Below are positions 43,742 through 53,500 of a stretch of 64,000 bases of DNA, in pieces (the first letter of the stretch is position 1; the number at the start of each line of letters is the position of its first letter). Under the pieces are notes generated by a model. It saw only the letters and a program-made list of their open reading frames with translations. It made no database searches and had not been told where the DNA came from. The DNA comes from Oscillospiraceae bacterium (lineage in GTDB: Bacteria; Bacillota; Clostridia; Oscillospirales; Oscillospiraceae), in assembly GCA_015067615.1 (NCBI GenBank), contig SVMD01000005.1:1-64000 (forward strand), read 5' to 3'. The position numbers were made by a program, and so were the translations under genes.

Positions 43742-45031
43742 ATGGAAAATGTGAAGGGAAAGCGGCTTCTGCTGCTGGGTGGAATTGCCCATGCAATGGA
43801 AATTGTACGGGCTGCCCAGGAAATGGGCGTTGTGGTCTATGTTACGGACTATTATGAGATGTCCCCCGCAAAAACCATCGCGGATAAAGCGGTGCGTGTT
43901 TCCACCACAGATGTAGAAGCGCTGACAAAGTTTTGCCGGGATGAGAAAATAGACGGTGTCATCACAGGATTTATTGATTCCATGCTGCCCTACTGCGAAA
44001 AAACCTGTACACGGATGGGTCTGCCCTTCTGGGGAACCCAGGAGCAAATTGAAGTTTGTATTCACAAGGGCCTTTTTAAGGATGCATGCCGGCGATATGG
44101 TGTGCCTCTGGCAAAGGAGTATTCTCTGGAGCATGACGGAACCGGACTGATCCGGAATGAAGTCCTGGAGGAAATCAAGTATCCGGTCATTGTCAAACCT
44201 GTGGACAACAGCGGCAGCCGCGGCGTGTATGTCTGCCGCAATGAGCGGGAGCTGGAGGAGAATTTCCGCAGCGCCCTGAGCTTTTCCAAAAGCAAACAAG
44301 TCCTGGTGGAGCAATGCCTGACCGGCCAGCATGTCAATATGTACTATACGCTGAGCAACGGAGAAATCTACCTCTCGGCTATGGCAGACAGGTATGTGGA
44401 TTATCTTGACGGAAAAAGCGCACCGCTTCCCGTTTGCCTGATTCATCCCTCCCGCTATCTGGAGGATTACCTGGCGGAAACGGATGAGAAAATTAAGTCT
44501 ATGTTCCGGGGACTGGGCATGCGGGATGGTGTTGCATTTGTCCAGGGCTTCCGCTGTGATGACGGTCAGTTCGTTATCTACGAGATGGGGTACCGGCTCA
44601 ATGGCGGTGGCACATATTCTCTGATCGAAGCCTGCAGCGGCTACAATCAGCTGAAAATGCTGATTCGGTTTTCTCTGACCGGACAGATGGGAGAGACTGA
44701 AGCTCTTCGGCAGGGATCGGCGAAGTTTGAACGGCTTGCGGTCAATTATGTGCTTTCTGTTTCCGGCGGAGAGATCGACCAGATCCGGGGTCTGGACAGG
44801 ATTCGCCAAATGGACTGTGTATGCAATGTGATCCAGGTTCGCTTCCCCGGTGACTCCATCAGCGGCAAGGGTGGTTCCGCCCAGGTTATTGCCTATGTAC
44901 TGCTGGTGGTGGATGATAAAAAGGCATTGGCATCTGCATTGGATGAAATCAAGGAGCATGTACAGGTAACAGACAGGGATGGAAATGATCTTCAGGTGGT
45001 TCCTTTTGATGTTTCCGTAATTCCCGAATGA
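43742..45031 (+). CDS. ATP-grasp carboxylate-amine ligase-like protein 2
   Basis: A 429-residue paralogue-like partner of the protein at 41564. It begins GKRLLLLGGIAHAMEIVRAA, and has VIVKPVDNSGSRGVYVC in the ATP-grasp lobe and VIYEMGYRLNGGGTY in the metal site. The extra C-terminal part (about 320-429) resembles the tail of L-amino-acid ligase or CPSase-like proteins. AGGGGAG precedes the ATG; the stop overlaps a possible start of the next gene. It may form a second amide or peptide bond. Confidence 0.82.
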   Translation: MENVKGKRLLLLGGIAHAMEIVRAAQEMGVVVYVTDYYEMSPAKTIADKAVRVSTTDVEALTKFCRDEKIDGVITGFIDSMLPYCEKTCTRMGLPFWGTQEQIEVCIHKGLFKDACRRYGVPLAKEYSLEHDGTGLIRNEVLEEIKYPVIVKPVDNSGSRGVYVCRNERELEENFRSALSFSKSKQVLVEQCLTGQHVNMYYTLSNGEIYLSAMADRYVDYLDGKSAPLPVCLIHPSRYLEDYLAETDEKIKSMFRGLGMRDGVAFVQGFRCDDGQFVIYEMGYRLNGGGTYSLIEACSGYNQLKMLIRFSLTGQMGETEALRQGSAKFERLAVNYVLSVSGGEIDQIRGLDRIRQMDCVCNVIQVRFPGDSISGKGGSAQVIAYVLLVVDDKKALASALDEIKEHVQVTDRDGNDLQVVPFDVSVIPE

Positions 45032-45066
45032 GATACGGCTGTACAGCGTTGAATGAGGTTTCTTTT

Positions 45067-46122
45067 TTGAATATGGACTATACAAGAAAAATTTGTGTTT
45101 TGACACAGGAGGATTTGGTCAGGGCGGGTTGCTTTGACGTTGGATTTGCTATTGAAGCCTGTGAAAATGCTCTGATGCAGTATGCGGATGGAAGGGTCAT
45201 TTTTCCGGACAAGGTTGCTGTGGTCTTCGATGAGGTTTCCCAGAACCGGATCAATTGTCTGCCTGCCGGCTTGAAGGAGAGCATGGTCTATGGAATGAAG
45301 TGGGTATCGGTCTTTCCCGGAAATCCTCGAAACTATGGTCTGCCGAATTTGTCCGCGGTACTTCTGCTGTCGGAGCTGAATACAGGATTCCCGATTGCCT
45401 TCATGGAGGGAACCATGTGCTCCAACCTGCGTACTGCTGCTGTGGGCGCAGTTGCAGCGAAATATTTGTCCCGGGAGGATACCCAGGTAATTGGATTTAT
45501 TGGTGCCGGCGAGCAGGCCAAAAGCCATTTCCTGTCCCTTATGCATGTTCGCCCGGATATAAAGGTGTGCAAGGTTGCATCCCGCACAGAACAGACAGAG
45601 GCGGAGTTTATCAGAGCCATGTCTCGCTTTTACCCCTCGGTGGAGTTTATTTCCTGTAAGGGTTGTTATGAAGAAGCAGCAAAGAATGCGCAGATTATTG
45701 TGACTGCCATCAGTGGGCAGGAGCGGCTGCTGCAGGCTCAGTGGATCACGGAGGGCGCGCTGTATCTGCATGTGGGCGGCCTGGAGGACGACTATGCGGT
45801 GCCCCGTAAAGCCTCCAAAATCGTATGTGATGACTGGTCTGTGGTAAAACATCGAACCCAAACCATCAGCCGGATGTATAAGGAAGGTCTGCTTTTTGAT
45901 CGGGATATCTACGGCGATCTTTATGAAATTGTGTCCGGAAGAAAACAGGGGCGTGAGAATGACCGGGAATTCATCTACTTTAATTCGGTAGGACTTTCCT
46001 ATGTGGATGTTATGCTGGCAAACTGCATGTACCGCAGAGCAAAGGAAAAGGGCCTTGGCTCCTATGTCAATATGCAGCAAAGTTCCATGTTTGATGTGGA
46101 TATATGTGATGTGGTACTGTAA
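45067..46122 (+). CDS. Ornithine cyclodeaminase/mu-crystallin family enzyme (SbnB-like)
   Basis: A 351-residue NAD(P)-dependent enzyme. The Rossmann motif is VIGFIGAGEQAKSHFLSL; the substrate region is GMKWVSVFPGNPRNYGLPN with the family Lys; SNLRTAAVGAVAAKYL matches the conserved helix. SbnB relatives work with PLP enzymes to make unusual amino acids such as 2,3-diaminopropionate. TTG 45067 (8 bp after GAGG) or ATG 45073 is the likely start; ATG 45028 overlaps the upstream stop but lacks a ribosome site. Confidence 0.83.
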   Translation: MNMDYTRKICVLTQEDLVRAGCFDVGFAIEACENALMQYADGRVIFPDKVAVVFDEVSQNRINCLPAGLKESMVYGMKWVSVFPGNPRNYGLPNLSAVLLLSELNTGFPIAFMEGTMCSNLRTAAVGAVAAKYLSREDTQVIGFIGAGEQAKSHFLSLMHVRPDIKVCKVASRTEQTEAEFIRAMSRFYPSVEFISCKGCYEEAAKNAQIIVTAISGQERLLQAQWITEGALYLHVGGLEDDYAVPRKASKIVCDDWSVVKHRTQTISRMYKEGLLFDRDIYGDLYEIVSGRKQGRENDREFIYFNSVGLSYVDVMLANCMYRRAKEKGLGSYVNMQQSSMFDVDICDVVL

Positions 46123-46137
46123 ATGCAGGAGGATATA

Positions 46138-47241
46138 ATGGAGAAAAGAATCAATGTAACAAGGTCCTCCATGCCCTCTTTTGAGGAGTATTGCGAGGAG
46201 ATCAGGGATCTGTGGGAAAGCCACTGGCTGACCAATATGGGTGTAAAACATAAGCAATTACAGGCACAGCTGGAAGAATATCTGGATACGCCCCATGTGA
46301 TTCTGTATACCAATGGCCATCTGGCGCTGGAAAATGTGATTGCTGCCATGGATTTTCCCGCAGGCGGCGAGGTGATCACCACACCCTTTACCTTTGTTTC
46401 CACCACCCATGCCATTGTCCGCAACGGCCTGGTGCCGGTATTCTGCGATATCAATGATACGGACTACACCATGGATGTTACGAAAATCGAGGGACTGATT
46501 ACCGAGAAAACCGTGGCGATCGTGCCTGTGCATGTCTATGGCAATCTGTGCGATGTGGATGCGATTCGGAAAATTGCCGATAAGCACGGCTTAAAGGTGA
46601 TCTATGATGCTGCCCATGCTTTTGGCGTATCAAAGAATGGAGTGAACGCAGCCAATATGGGCGACGCTTCCATGTTCAGCTTCCATGCCACCAAGGTATT
46701 CAACACCATAGAAGGCGGCGCGGTATCCTTCCGGGATGACATGGTCCAGAAAATGAACGATCTGAAGAATTTTGGTATCCGGGGTCCTGAACGTGTGGCC
46801 TATGTGGGCGGTAATGCCAAGATGAGTGAGTTCCAGGCTGCGATGGGCATTTGCAATCTTCGCCATGTAAATGGTGAAATCGCAAAGCGGAAAGCGATCG
46901 TGGAGCGTTACCGCAGCCATCTGTCCGGCATCCCCGGCATCCGCCTGTGCGATGACCAGCCGGGTGTTGTTCATAACTATGCGTATTTCCCGGTGGTATT
47001 TGACGGATATAAATATGACCGGGACGAAGTTTTCGCAAAACTGGCTGAGAACAATATTGTTGCGCGGAAGTACTTCTATCCTCTGACAAATGATATTGAA
47101 TGTTATCAGGAACTTCCCACCGCCGGTGCGGAGAAAACGCCGGTTGCCAAGTTCGTTGCGGACCGGGTGCTGACGCTGCCGCTGTATGCAGACCTGTCAA
47201 TGCATGATGTGGACCGCATTTGTGATACCATCCTGGCCTGA
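46138..47241 (+). CDS. DegT/DnrJ/EryC1-family PLP aminotransferase
   Basis: A 367-residue aminotransferase, typically transferring an amino group to a keto-sugar nucleotide. Key motifs: TNGHLALENVIAAM, TTPFTFVSTTHAIVRNGLVP, VIYDAAHAFG with the PLP-ring Asp, and SFHATKVFNTIEGG with the PLP Lys. ATG 46138 is chosen with AGGAGGA 6 bp upstream. As last gene of the glycan run it could make an amino sugar that receives the ATP-grasp product. A terminator follows. Confidence 0.92.
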   Translation: MEKRINVTRSSMPSFEEYCEEIRDLWESHWLTNMGVKHKQLQAQLEEYLDTPHVILYTNGHLALENVIAAMDFPAGGEVITTPFTFVSTTHAIVRNGLVPVFCDINDTDYTMDVTKIEGLITEKTVAIVPVHVYGNLCDVDAIRKIADKHGLKVIYDAAHAFGVSKNGVNAANMGDASMFSFHATKVFNTIEGGAVSFRDDMVQKMNDLKNFGIRGPERVAYVGGNAKMSEFQAAMGICNLRHVNGEIAKRKAIVERYRSHLSGIPGIRLCDDQPGVVHNYAYFPVVFDGYKYDRDEVFAKLAENNIVARKYFYPLTNDIECYQELPTAGAEKTPVAKFVADRVLTLPLYADLSMHDVDRICDTILA

Positions 47242-47250
47242 TTCGATGCA

Positions 47251-47284
47251 AGCCCCCGAATGCATAGCGTTCGGGGGCTTTTTC
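47251..47284 (+). terminator. Terminator at the end of the glycan locus
   Basis: AGCCCCCGAA / TTCGGGGGCT with a 9-nt loop and a T tract. It closes the locus that opened at 26195. Confidence 0.88.
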
Positions 47285-47345
47285 CGGGACACAGCAAGGG
47301 CGGGAACAGGATGAATGCCGGAAACCGTTTCTATGGATTCATGCC

Positions 47346-47374
47346 TTGACGAATTGATACAGAGGATGTATACT
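47346..47374 (+). promoter_or_regulatory. Promoter of the GlpA-like operon
   Basis: TTGACG, 17-bp spacer, TATACT, 32 bp before the first possible start codon. Confidence 0.68.
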
Positions 47375-47406
47375 GGACAATAGAGACAAAGAACAACAGG
47401 AAGCAG

Positions 47407-48846
47407 GTGGCAAAATTGGTAGATATTATCATAATCGGCGCAGGCGTTTCCGGCAGTGCTGTTGCCCGGGAGCTGAGTCGGTATCAGGCGAAGATTCTGG
47501 TTCTTGACAAGGAAGAGGACGTCTGCTGCGGCACCAGTAAGGCAAATTCCGCCATCGTTCACGGCGGCTTTGACGCGGAACCGGGAACCCTGAAGGCCAA
47601 ACTGAATATCCGGGGCAGCCGGGTGATGGAGCAGCTGTCAAAGGATCTGGATTTCCACTATGACCGCTGCGGCAGCCTGGTGCTGTGCATGGCGGAGGAA
47701 GACCGGCCCAAGCTGCGCAGGCTTTACGAAAAGGGCGTTGCCAACGGTGTCAAGGAGCTGCGGATCATCGATGCCCAGGAGCTGCGGCAGATGGAGCCCA
47801 ACCTCTGTGATGACGCGGTGGCGGCTCTGTGGGTCCCCAGCGGCGCCATTGTCTGCCCCTTCGGACTGAACATCGCCATGGCGGAGAACGCCGCGGCCAA
47901 CGGCGCGGAATTTGTGTTCAATGCGGAGGTTCAGAATATTACCAAAACGGAGAATGGCTGGTGTGTCAGCACCACTCAGGGGGCTTTTGAAGCGAAGGTT
48001 GTCATCAATGCCGCCGGTGTCCACGCAGGTACCATTCACAATCTGGTGTCCGATGACAAAATGACTATCATCAACCGCCGGGGCGACTACTATCTGCTGG
48101 ACAAGACAGCCAAATGCGTCAGCCATACCATTTTCACCCTGCCCAACCGGATGGGCAAGGGCGTGCTGGTATCTCCCACGGTCCACGGCAACACCATCGT
48201 CGGTCCCACGGCCATCGATATCCCCGACCCGGAAAACACCGCCACCACCGCGGCAGGACTGCAGCAGGCAGGCCAGAAGGCCTCCTACATGGTGAAGAAT
48301 CTGCCCCTGCGGCAGGTGATCACCTCCTTCGCCGGTCTTCGTGCCCACCATCCGGACGATGACTTTATTATCGAAGAGGTGGAAGGGGCTCCCGGCTTCA
48401 TCGATGTGGCCGGTATTGAAAGTCCCGGCCTCAGCGCATCCCCCGCCATCGGCGAGTATGTGGCCGAGATAGTCCGGGATCTGCTGAAGCTGGAGGAAAA
48501 AGAGAATTTCATCTCCACCCGGAAGGGTATCCTGAACCCCTCTGAGCTGTCTGTGGAGGAGCGGAATGACCTCATCCGGGAGAACCCCGCCTACGGCCAG
48601 ATCATCTGCCGCTGTGAGTCAATCAGCGAGGGTGAAATCCTGGATGCCATCCATCGGCCCCTGGGCGCCAGGAGCCTGGACGGCGTGAAGCGCCGGGTCC
48701 GGGCCGGTATGGGCCGGTGCCAGGGCGGCTTCTGCGCACCCAGAGTCATGGAAATTCTGGCCAGAGAGCTGGGCGTGAATCCGCTGGAAGTGACCAAGGA
48801 AGGCCCCGGCAGTGAGTTGCTGGTGGGCAAGACGAAGGAGGGCTAA
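47407..48846 (+). CDS. FAD-dependent oxidoreductase with BFD-like iron-sulfur domain (GlpA-like)
   Basis: A 479-residue protein, usually annotated as anaerobic glycerol-3-phosphate dehydrogenase. FAD motif IIIIGAGVSGSAVARELSRY at the N terminus, a DAO fold to about residue 370, then a BFD-like [2Fe-2S]-binding domain (CRCESISEGEI ... GMGRCQGGFCAP) at about 398-450. Start: GTG 47407 with AGGA upstream, or TTG 47416 with GCAGGTGG upstream; not settled. It forms an operon with a second flavoprotein and a DUF1667 gene, a set known in Firmicutes for glycerol-3-phosphate or related hydroxyacid oxidation. Confidence 0.85.
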   Translation: MAKLVDIIIIGAGVSGSAVARELSRYQAKILVLDKEEDVCCGTSKANSAIVHGGFDAEPGTLKAKLNIRGSRVMEQLSKDLDFHYDRCGSLVLCMAEEDRPKLRRLYEKGVANGVKELRIIDAQELRQMEPNLCDDAVAALWVPSGAIVCPFGLNIAMAENAAANGAEFVFNAEVQNITKTENGWCVSTTQGAFEAKVVINAAGVHAGTIHNLVSDDKMTIINRRGDYYLLDKTAKCVSHTIFTLPNRMGKGVLVSPTVHGNTIVGPTAIDIPDPENTATTAAGLQQAGQKASYMVKNLPLRQVITSFAGLRAHHPDDDFIIEEVEGAPGFIDVAGIESPGLSASPAIGEYVAEIVRDLLKLEEKENFISTRKGILNPSELSVEERNDLIRENPAYGQIICRCESISEGEILDAIHRPLGARSLDGVKRRVRAGMGRCQGGFCAPRVMEILARELGVNPLEVTKEGPGSELLVGKTKEG

Positions 48847-48848
48847 CT

Positions 48849-50096
48849 ATGAACAGAATCGGTGTTCTCGTCGTCGGTGGCGGCCCTGCGGGCCTTGCCG
48901 CTGCCCTGGCCGCGAAAGAAAACGGAATCGATAATGTGCTGATCCTGGAACGTGACCAGGAGCTGGGCGGTATTCTGAATCAGTGCATTCATAATGGATT
49001 CGGCCTGCATACCTTTAAACAGGAGCTTACCGGCCCCGAATACGCCGGACGCTTTATCGACCGGGTGAAGGAAGCCGGGATCCCCTACAAGCTGGGCACC
49101 ATGGTCATGGATATCCGGCCTGACCGGACCGTGCTGGCCATGAACCGGGAAGAGGGTATGGTGGAATACGCCTGTGACGCGGTGGTTCTTGCCATGGGCT
49201 GCCGGGAGCGGCCCCGGGGCGCACTGAATATCCCCGGCTACCGTCCCGCCGGTATCTACACCGCCGGTGCGGCCCAGCGGCTGGTGAATATGGAAGGCTA
49301 TATGCCCGGTAAAGAGGTGGTCATCCTGGGCTCCGGCGATATCGGCCTGATCATGGCCCGACGTATGACCCTGGAGGGTGCCAAGGTCCATGTGGTGGCG
49401 GAGCTGATGCCCTATTCCGGCGGCCTGAAGCGCAATATCGTCCAGTGTCTGGACGACTTCGGCATCCCCCTGAAGCTGAGCCACACGGTGGTGGATATTC
49501 AGGGCAAGAAGCGGGTGGAGGGCGTCACCATTGCCCGGGTGGAGGGCGGCAAGCCCGTTCCCGGCACGGAAATTACCTATAAATGCGACACCCTGCTGCT
49601 TTCTACCGGCCTGATCCCGGAAAATGAGCTTTCCTTAAGCGCCGGCGTGGAGCTGAGCCGAATCACCAGCGGTCCCAAGGTCAACGAGAGCTTTGAGACC
49701 AGTGTTCCCGGTGTCTTTGCCTGCGGCAACGTGCTCCATGTCCACGACCTGGTGGACTATGTCTCCGAAGAAGCTGCCCAGGCGGGCAAGGCCGCTGCGG
49801 AATATGCCAAAAACGGCGCCAAACCCGCCTGCGATACCATCCCTCTGATCCCCACCGGCGGCGTCCGCTATACCGTCCCTGTGGCCATCCGCCGGGATGC
49901 CAACCAGGGCGAGGTGACCATCCGGATGCGGGTGGACAACGTGTACCAGAATAAGTACCTGTGCCTTTATAAGGACGGGGAACGGCTGGTCCGCCGCAAG
50001 CGGATGATCATGGCCCCCGGCGAAATGGAGACCCTCAAAATCGACCTGAGCAAGCTGGCCGGGGCAGAGCAGATCACCCTGAGATTGGAGGACTGA
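48849..50096 (+). CDS. FAD/NAD(P)-dependent pyridine nucleotide-disulfide-type oxidoreductase
   Basis: A 415-residue flavoprotein, the second subunit of the GlpA-like complex. FAD motif VLVVGGGPAGLAAALAAKE, second dinucleotide motif VVILGSGDIGLIMARRM, and the C-terminal GVFACGNVLHVHDLVDYVSEE matching the FAD-contact Asp region. It lacks a CxxxxC redox disulfide. Starts 2 bp after the upstream stop with AAGGAGGG. It likely passes electrons to NAD(P) or another carrier. In other bacteria such proteins partner with GlpA or HcnC-type dehydrogenases. Confidence 0.87.
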   Translation: MNRIGVLVVGGGPAGLAAALAAKENGIDNVLILERDQELGGILNQCIHNGFGLHTFKQELTGPEYAGRFIDRVKEAGIPYKLGTMVMDIRPDRTVLAMNREEGMVEYACDAVVLAMGCRERPRGALNIPGYRPAGIYTAGAAQRLVNMEGYMPGKEVVILGSGDIGLIMARRMTLEGAKVHVVAELMPYSGGLKRNIVQCLDDFGIPLKLSHTVVDIQGKKRVEGVTIARVEGGKPVPGTEITYKCDTLLLSTGLIPENELSLSAGVELSRITSGPKVNESFETSVPGVFACGNVLHVHDLVDYVSEEAAQAGKAAAEYAKNGAKPACDTIPLIPTGGVRYTVPVAIRRDANQGEVTIRMRVDNVYQNKYLCLYKDGERLVRRKRMIMAPGEMETLKIDLSKLAGAEQITLRLED

Positions 50097-50098
50097 CG

Positions 50099-50461
50099 AT
50101 GGAAACGAAAATTTTGACCTGCATCGGCTGCCCTCTGGGCTGCACCCTGACGGCCGTGCCCAACGGCGAGAGCTTTGATATCTCCGGCTACACCTGCAAG
50201 CGTGGCCTGGAATACGCTAAAAAGGAGCTGACCCGGCCGGAACGGACCGTCACCAGCACCGTCCGGGTCTCCGGCGGCAAGGCCAGCGTGACCTCCGTCC
50301 GCACCGCCTCGGATATCCCCAAGGACGCCATCTTCCGGGTTATGGAGGCCATCAACGCAATCGTGGCACCGGCCCCCATCGCCATCGGCGACATCCTCTG
50401 TGAGGACATTGCCGGCACCGGTGTGGCGCTGACAGCCACCAAGGCCGTGGAAGAGAAATAA
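50099..50461 (+). CDS. DUF1667-family small cysteine protein
   Basis: A 120-residue DUF1667 protein, the third member of the operon. It starts with TCIGCPLGCTLTA and has CKRGLEYA, giving a CxxCxxxC plus C arrangement fit for an iron-sulfur cluster. The rest is a small beta domain ending IGDILCEDIAGTGVALTAT. Family function is unknown, but it is consistently found beside these two flavoproteins, so an electron-transfer role is likely. It lies 2 bp after the second gene with GGAGG upstream. Confidence 0.9.
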   Translation: METKILTCIGCPLGCTLTAVPNGESFDISGYTCKRGLEYAKKELTRPERTVTSTVRVSGGKASVTSVRTASDIPKDAIFRVMEAINAIVAPAPIAIGDILCEDIAGTGVALTATKAVEEK

Positions 50462-50471
50462 CCAAATATTC

Positions 50472-50507
50472 TGTCCGCCGGAGAGGATTCTTCGGCGGAC
50501 ATTTTTT
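50472..50507 (+). terminator. Terminator of the GlpA-like operon
   Basis: TGTCCGCCG / CGGCGGACA stem with a 12-nt loop and six T residues. Confidence 0.85.
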
Positions 50508-50518
50508 GCGTGAAATCC

Positions 50519-50547
50519 TTGCTTTTTCCCGCATTTCTGAGTATAAT
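50519..50547 (+). promoter_or_regulatory. Promoter of smc
   Basis: TTGCTT, 17-bp spacer, TATAAT, 39 bp before the GTG start. Confidence 0.65.
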
Positions 50548-50586
50548 AAACTGATTCTTTATACTTATTTTCGTTGAGGTTTCACT

Positions 50587-53500
50587 GTGTATTTAAAATC
50601 ACTGGAATTGCAGGGCTTCAAGTCCTTCCCGGATAAGACGCTGATCCGCTTTGGTGACGATATCACCGCCATTGTGGGTCCCAACGGCTCCGGTAAATCC
50701 AATATTTCCGACGCCATCCTCTGGGTCATGGGCGAGCAGAGCTACAAGACCCTCCGGGGCGCGAAAATGGAAGACGTGATCTTCGGCGGCACCCAGAAGC
50801 GCGCCGCCGTGGGCTTCGCGGAAGCCACCCTGACCCTGGACAACCGGGACCGGGCCCTGGCTTACGATGCCGACGAGGTCATGGTCACCCGCCGGTACTA
50901 CCGCTCCGGCGACTCTGAATTTTATATCAACAAGCAGTCCGCCCGGCTCCGGGATATCCACGAGATGTTCATGGATACGGGCCTGGGACGGGAGGGCTAC
51001 TCCAATATCGGCCAGGGCCGCATCGACGAGATCCTCTCCCTGAAAAGCGGCGACCGCCGGGAGATCTTCGAGGAAGCCGCCGGTATCTCCAAGTACCGCC
51101 ACCGGAAGGAAGAGACCGAGCGGAAGCTCCTGCACACCGAGGACAACCTGCTTCGCATCGGCGACAAGGTCTCCGAGCTGGAACTGCAGCTGGAGCCCCT
51201 GAAGGTCCAGTCCGAGAAGGCCACCAAATACCTCTCATTGAAGGACGAGCTGAAGGGCGTGGAGGTGGCCGTGTGGCTGGAAAATCTGGAAAAGTTCTCT
51301 GCCGCCGCCAAGAAGGCCGAGGAGGACTACGCCTCCGCCGCCTTTGTTTTGCAGCAGGCCCACGATGATCTGGATGCCCTGTACCGGAAGAACGAGGAAC
51401 TGGCCGTTTCTCTCCGGGAGAAGGATGCCAATCTGGAAAATGTGCGCATTCAGGTCAACATGCTCTCCGCCGCCAAGCAGCAGCTGGAGGGCCAGGCGGC
51501 CGTGCTGCGCAGCAATATGGACAACAACAGCGGCAATATAAGCCGCATTGAGGAAGAACTGAAGGGCACCGATGACCGCAGTGGCGGCGTCACCGCCCAG
51601 ATCGAACAGACCAAAGAGCGCATTGAGCAGATCGGGCAGGCGCTGACCATGGGCAGGGAGGAGATCAGCAAGCTCCAAACGGAGCTCACCGCCATGACCG
51701 CCAATGCCCAGGGCCTGACAAAGCAGTTTTTGGAGCTGCGGGGCCAGGAATCCTCCCTCACCGCCGACCTGGCAGGCCGGGAGGCCGACTGCAAGGGTCT
51801 GGAAGAGAGCATGCTGCAGACCCGGGAGCGTCTGGATCAGCTGAATGCGGACCTGTCCGCCGGTGCCGCCCGGCACCACGAGGCCCAGACCAATCTGGAT
51901 GCCGCCCAGGCTGCCCTGCGCAAGGCCCGGGAGGATGTCACCGCCGCAAACAACATCATCGCGGGCTACACCCTCCGGCAGAATTCCCGCAGCAAGCGCC
52001 GGGACGAGCTGGCGGATACCCTCCGGGAAATCACCGCCCAGCTGGATTCCGTGACTGCCAAAGCCCGGGTGTTCCGGGCCATGGAGCGGGATTTTGAAAG
52101 CTATACCAAGGCCGTGAAAATGGTCATGCAGGAGACCCAGCGGGGCGCGCTGCGGAATGTCCATGGCCCTATCTCCCGGCTGATCCACACCGGTGACGAG
52201 ACTACCCTGGCCATTGAGATCGCCATGGGCGCCGCCATGCAGAACATCGTGGTGGGCACCGAAGCCGACGGCAAGGCCGCCATCTCCTACCTGAAGCGCA
52301 CCGGCGGCGGCCGTGCTACCTTCCTGCCCCTGAGCAATATCCAGGGCCGGAGCCTCCAGGAAAGCGGCCTGGAAAGCTGCCGCGGCTTTGTAGGCATTGC
52401 GTCGAATCTGGTCACCTATGATCCCCAGTACCGGGGGATCGTGGAAAACCTGCTGGGCAGGACCGTCATCGTCACCGATATGGACGCGGCCATTGCCATG
52501 TCCCGGAAATACCACAGCCGTTTCAAGATCGTCACCCTGGACGGTCAGGTCATGAACCCCGGCGGTTCCATGACCGGCGGCTCCACCAATAAGGATGCAG
52601 GCATCCTGTCCCGTGCCAACGAGCTTGCCAAGCTCACCGCCCGGGAAAAGGAACTGCAAAACAAGAAAATGACCACCGAGGCGGAGTTCCAGGAGGCCCA
52701 GCGCCAGACCCAGGAGGTGGAGTTCCAGCTCACCGCCGCCCGGGATCAGCTGAGAGCCGCTGAGGACCAGGTGCTGCGGCTGGAGGGCCAGGAAAAGCAG
52801 TACCAGGTGCTGCTCCAGGCCATTCTGGACGCGGAGGAAAGCGCCGGACGGGAAAAGGACGCGCTGGATGCCCGTGAGCGGACCGACCGGGAACGCTACG
52901 CCGCCCAGCGGGCCAAGATCCAGGTCTATGCGGAGCAATTGCAACAGGTGAAGGCCACCCTGGCAACACTGGAAGGAACCCAGACCGAGACTGCCGAGGC
53001 TACCGCCGCCATTACCGACAAAATGACCGCCCTGAAAACCGAGGAAGCCGCCCTGGAGGCCGAAGCCGTTACCGCCCAGGCCCATATCCAGGACCTGACC
53101 ACCCTGCGCAGCTCCATGGAGGGCGACCGGGAGAAGAAGCTTGTGCTGATGGACGCCATCCGTGCTGACAATGAGCGCCTTGCAAAGGAGCTGGAGCTTC
53201 TCGCAGCCCAGCAGGCTCAGAATCAGACCGACAGCAAGGAAATGAACGCCCGGCTGACCCAGGCCGCCGCGGACCGGAACGAGACGGAAGCCACCCGGAC
53301 CCGATCCGAGCGGGAGGCCCAGGAGAAGAGCAAGGACATCATGAATATGGAGCGGGCCTGCTCCGGACTGGAACAGAAGAAGTCCATGGCCCAGATGGAG
53401 GAGCGGACCATCATCGATAAGCTCTGGGATTCCTATGGCCTGACCCCCGGCACTGCCCCGGAGCACAAGGGCGAAATCGAGTCCCTGGCCGCCGGAAACC

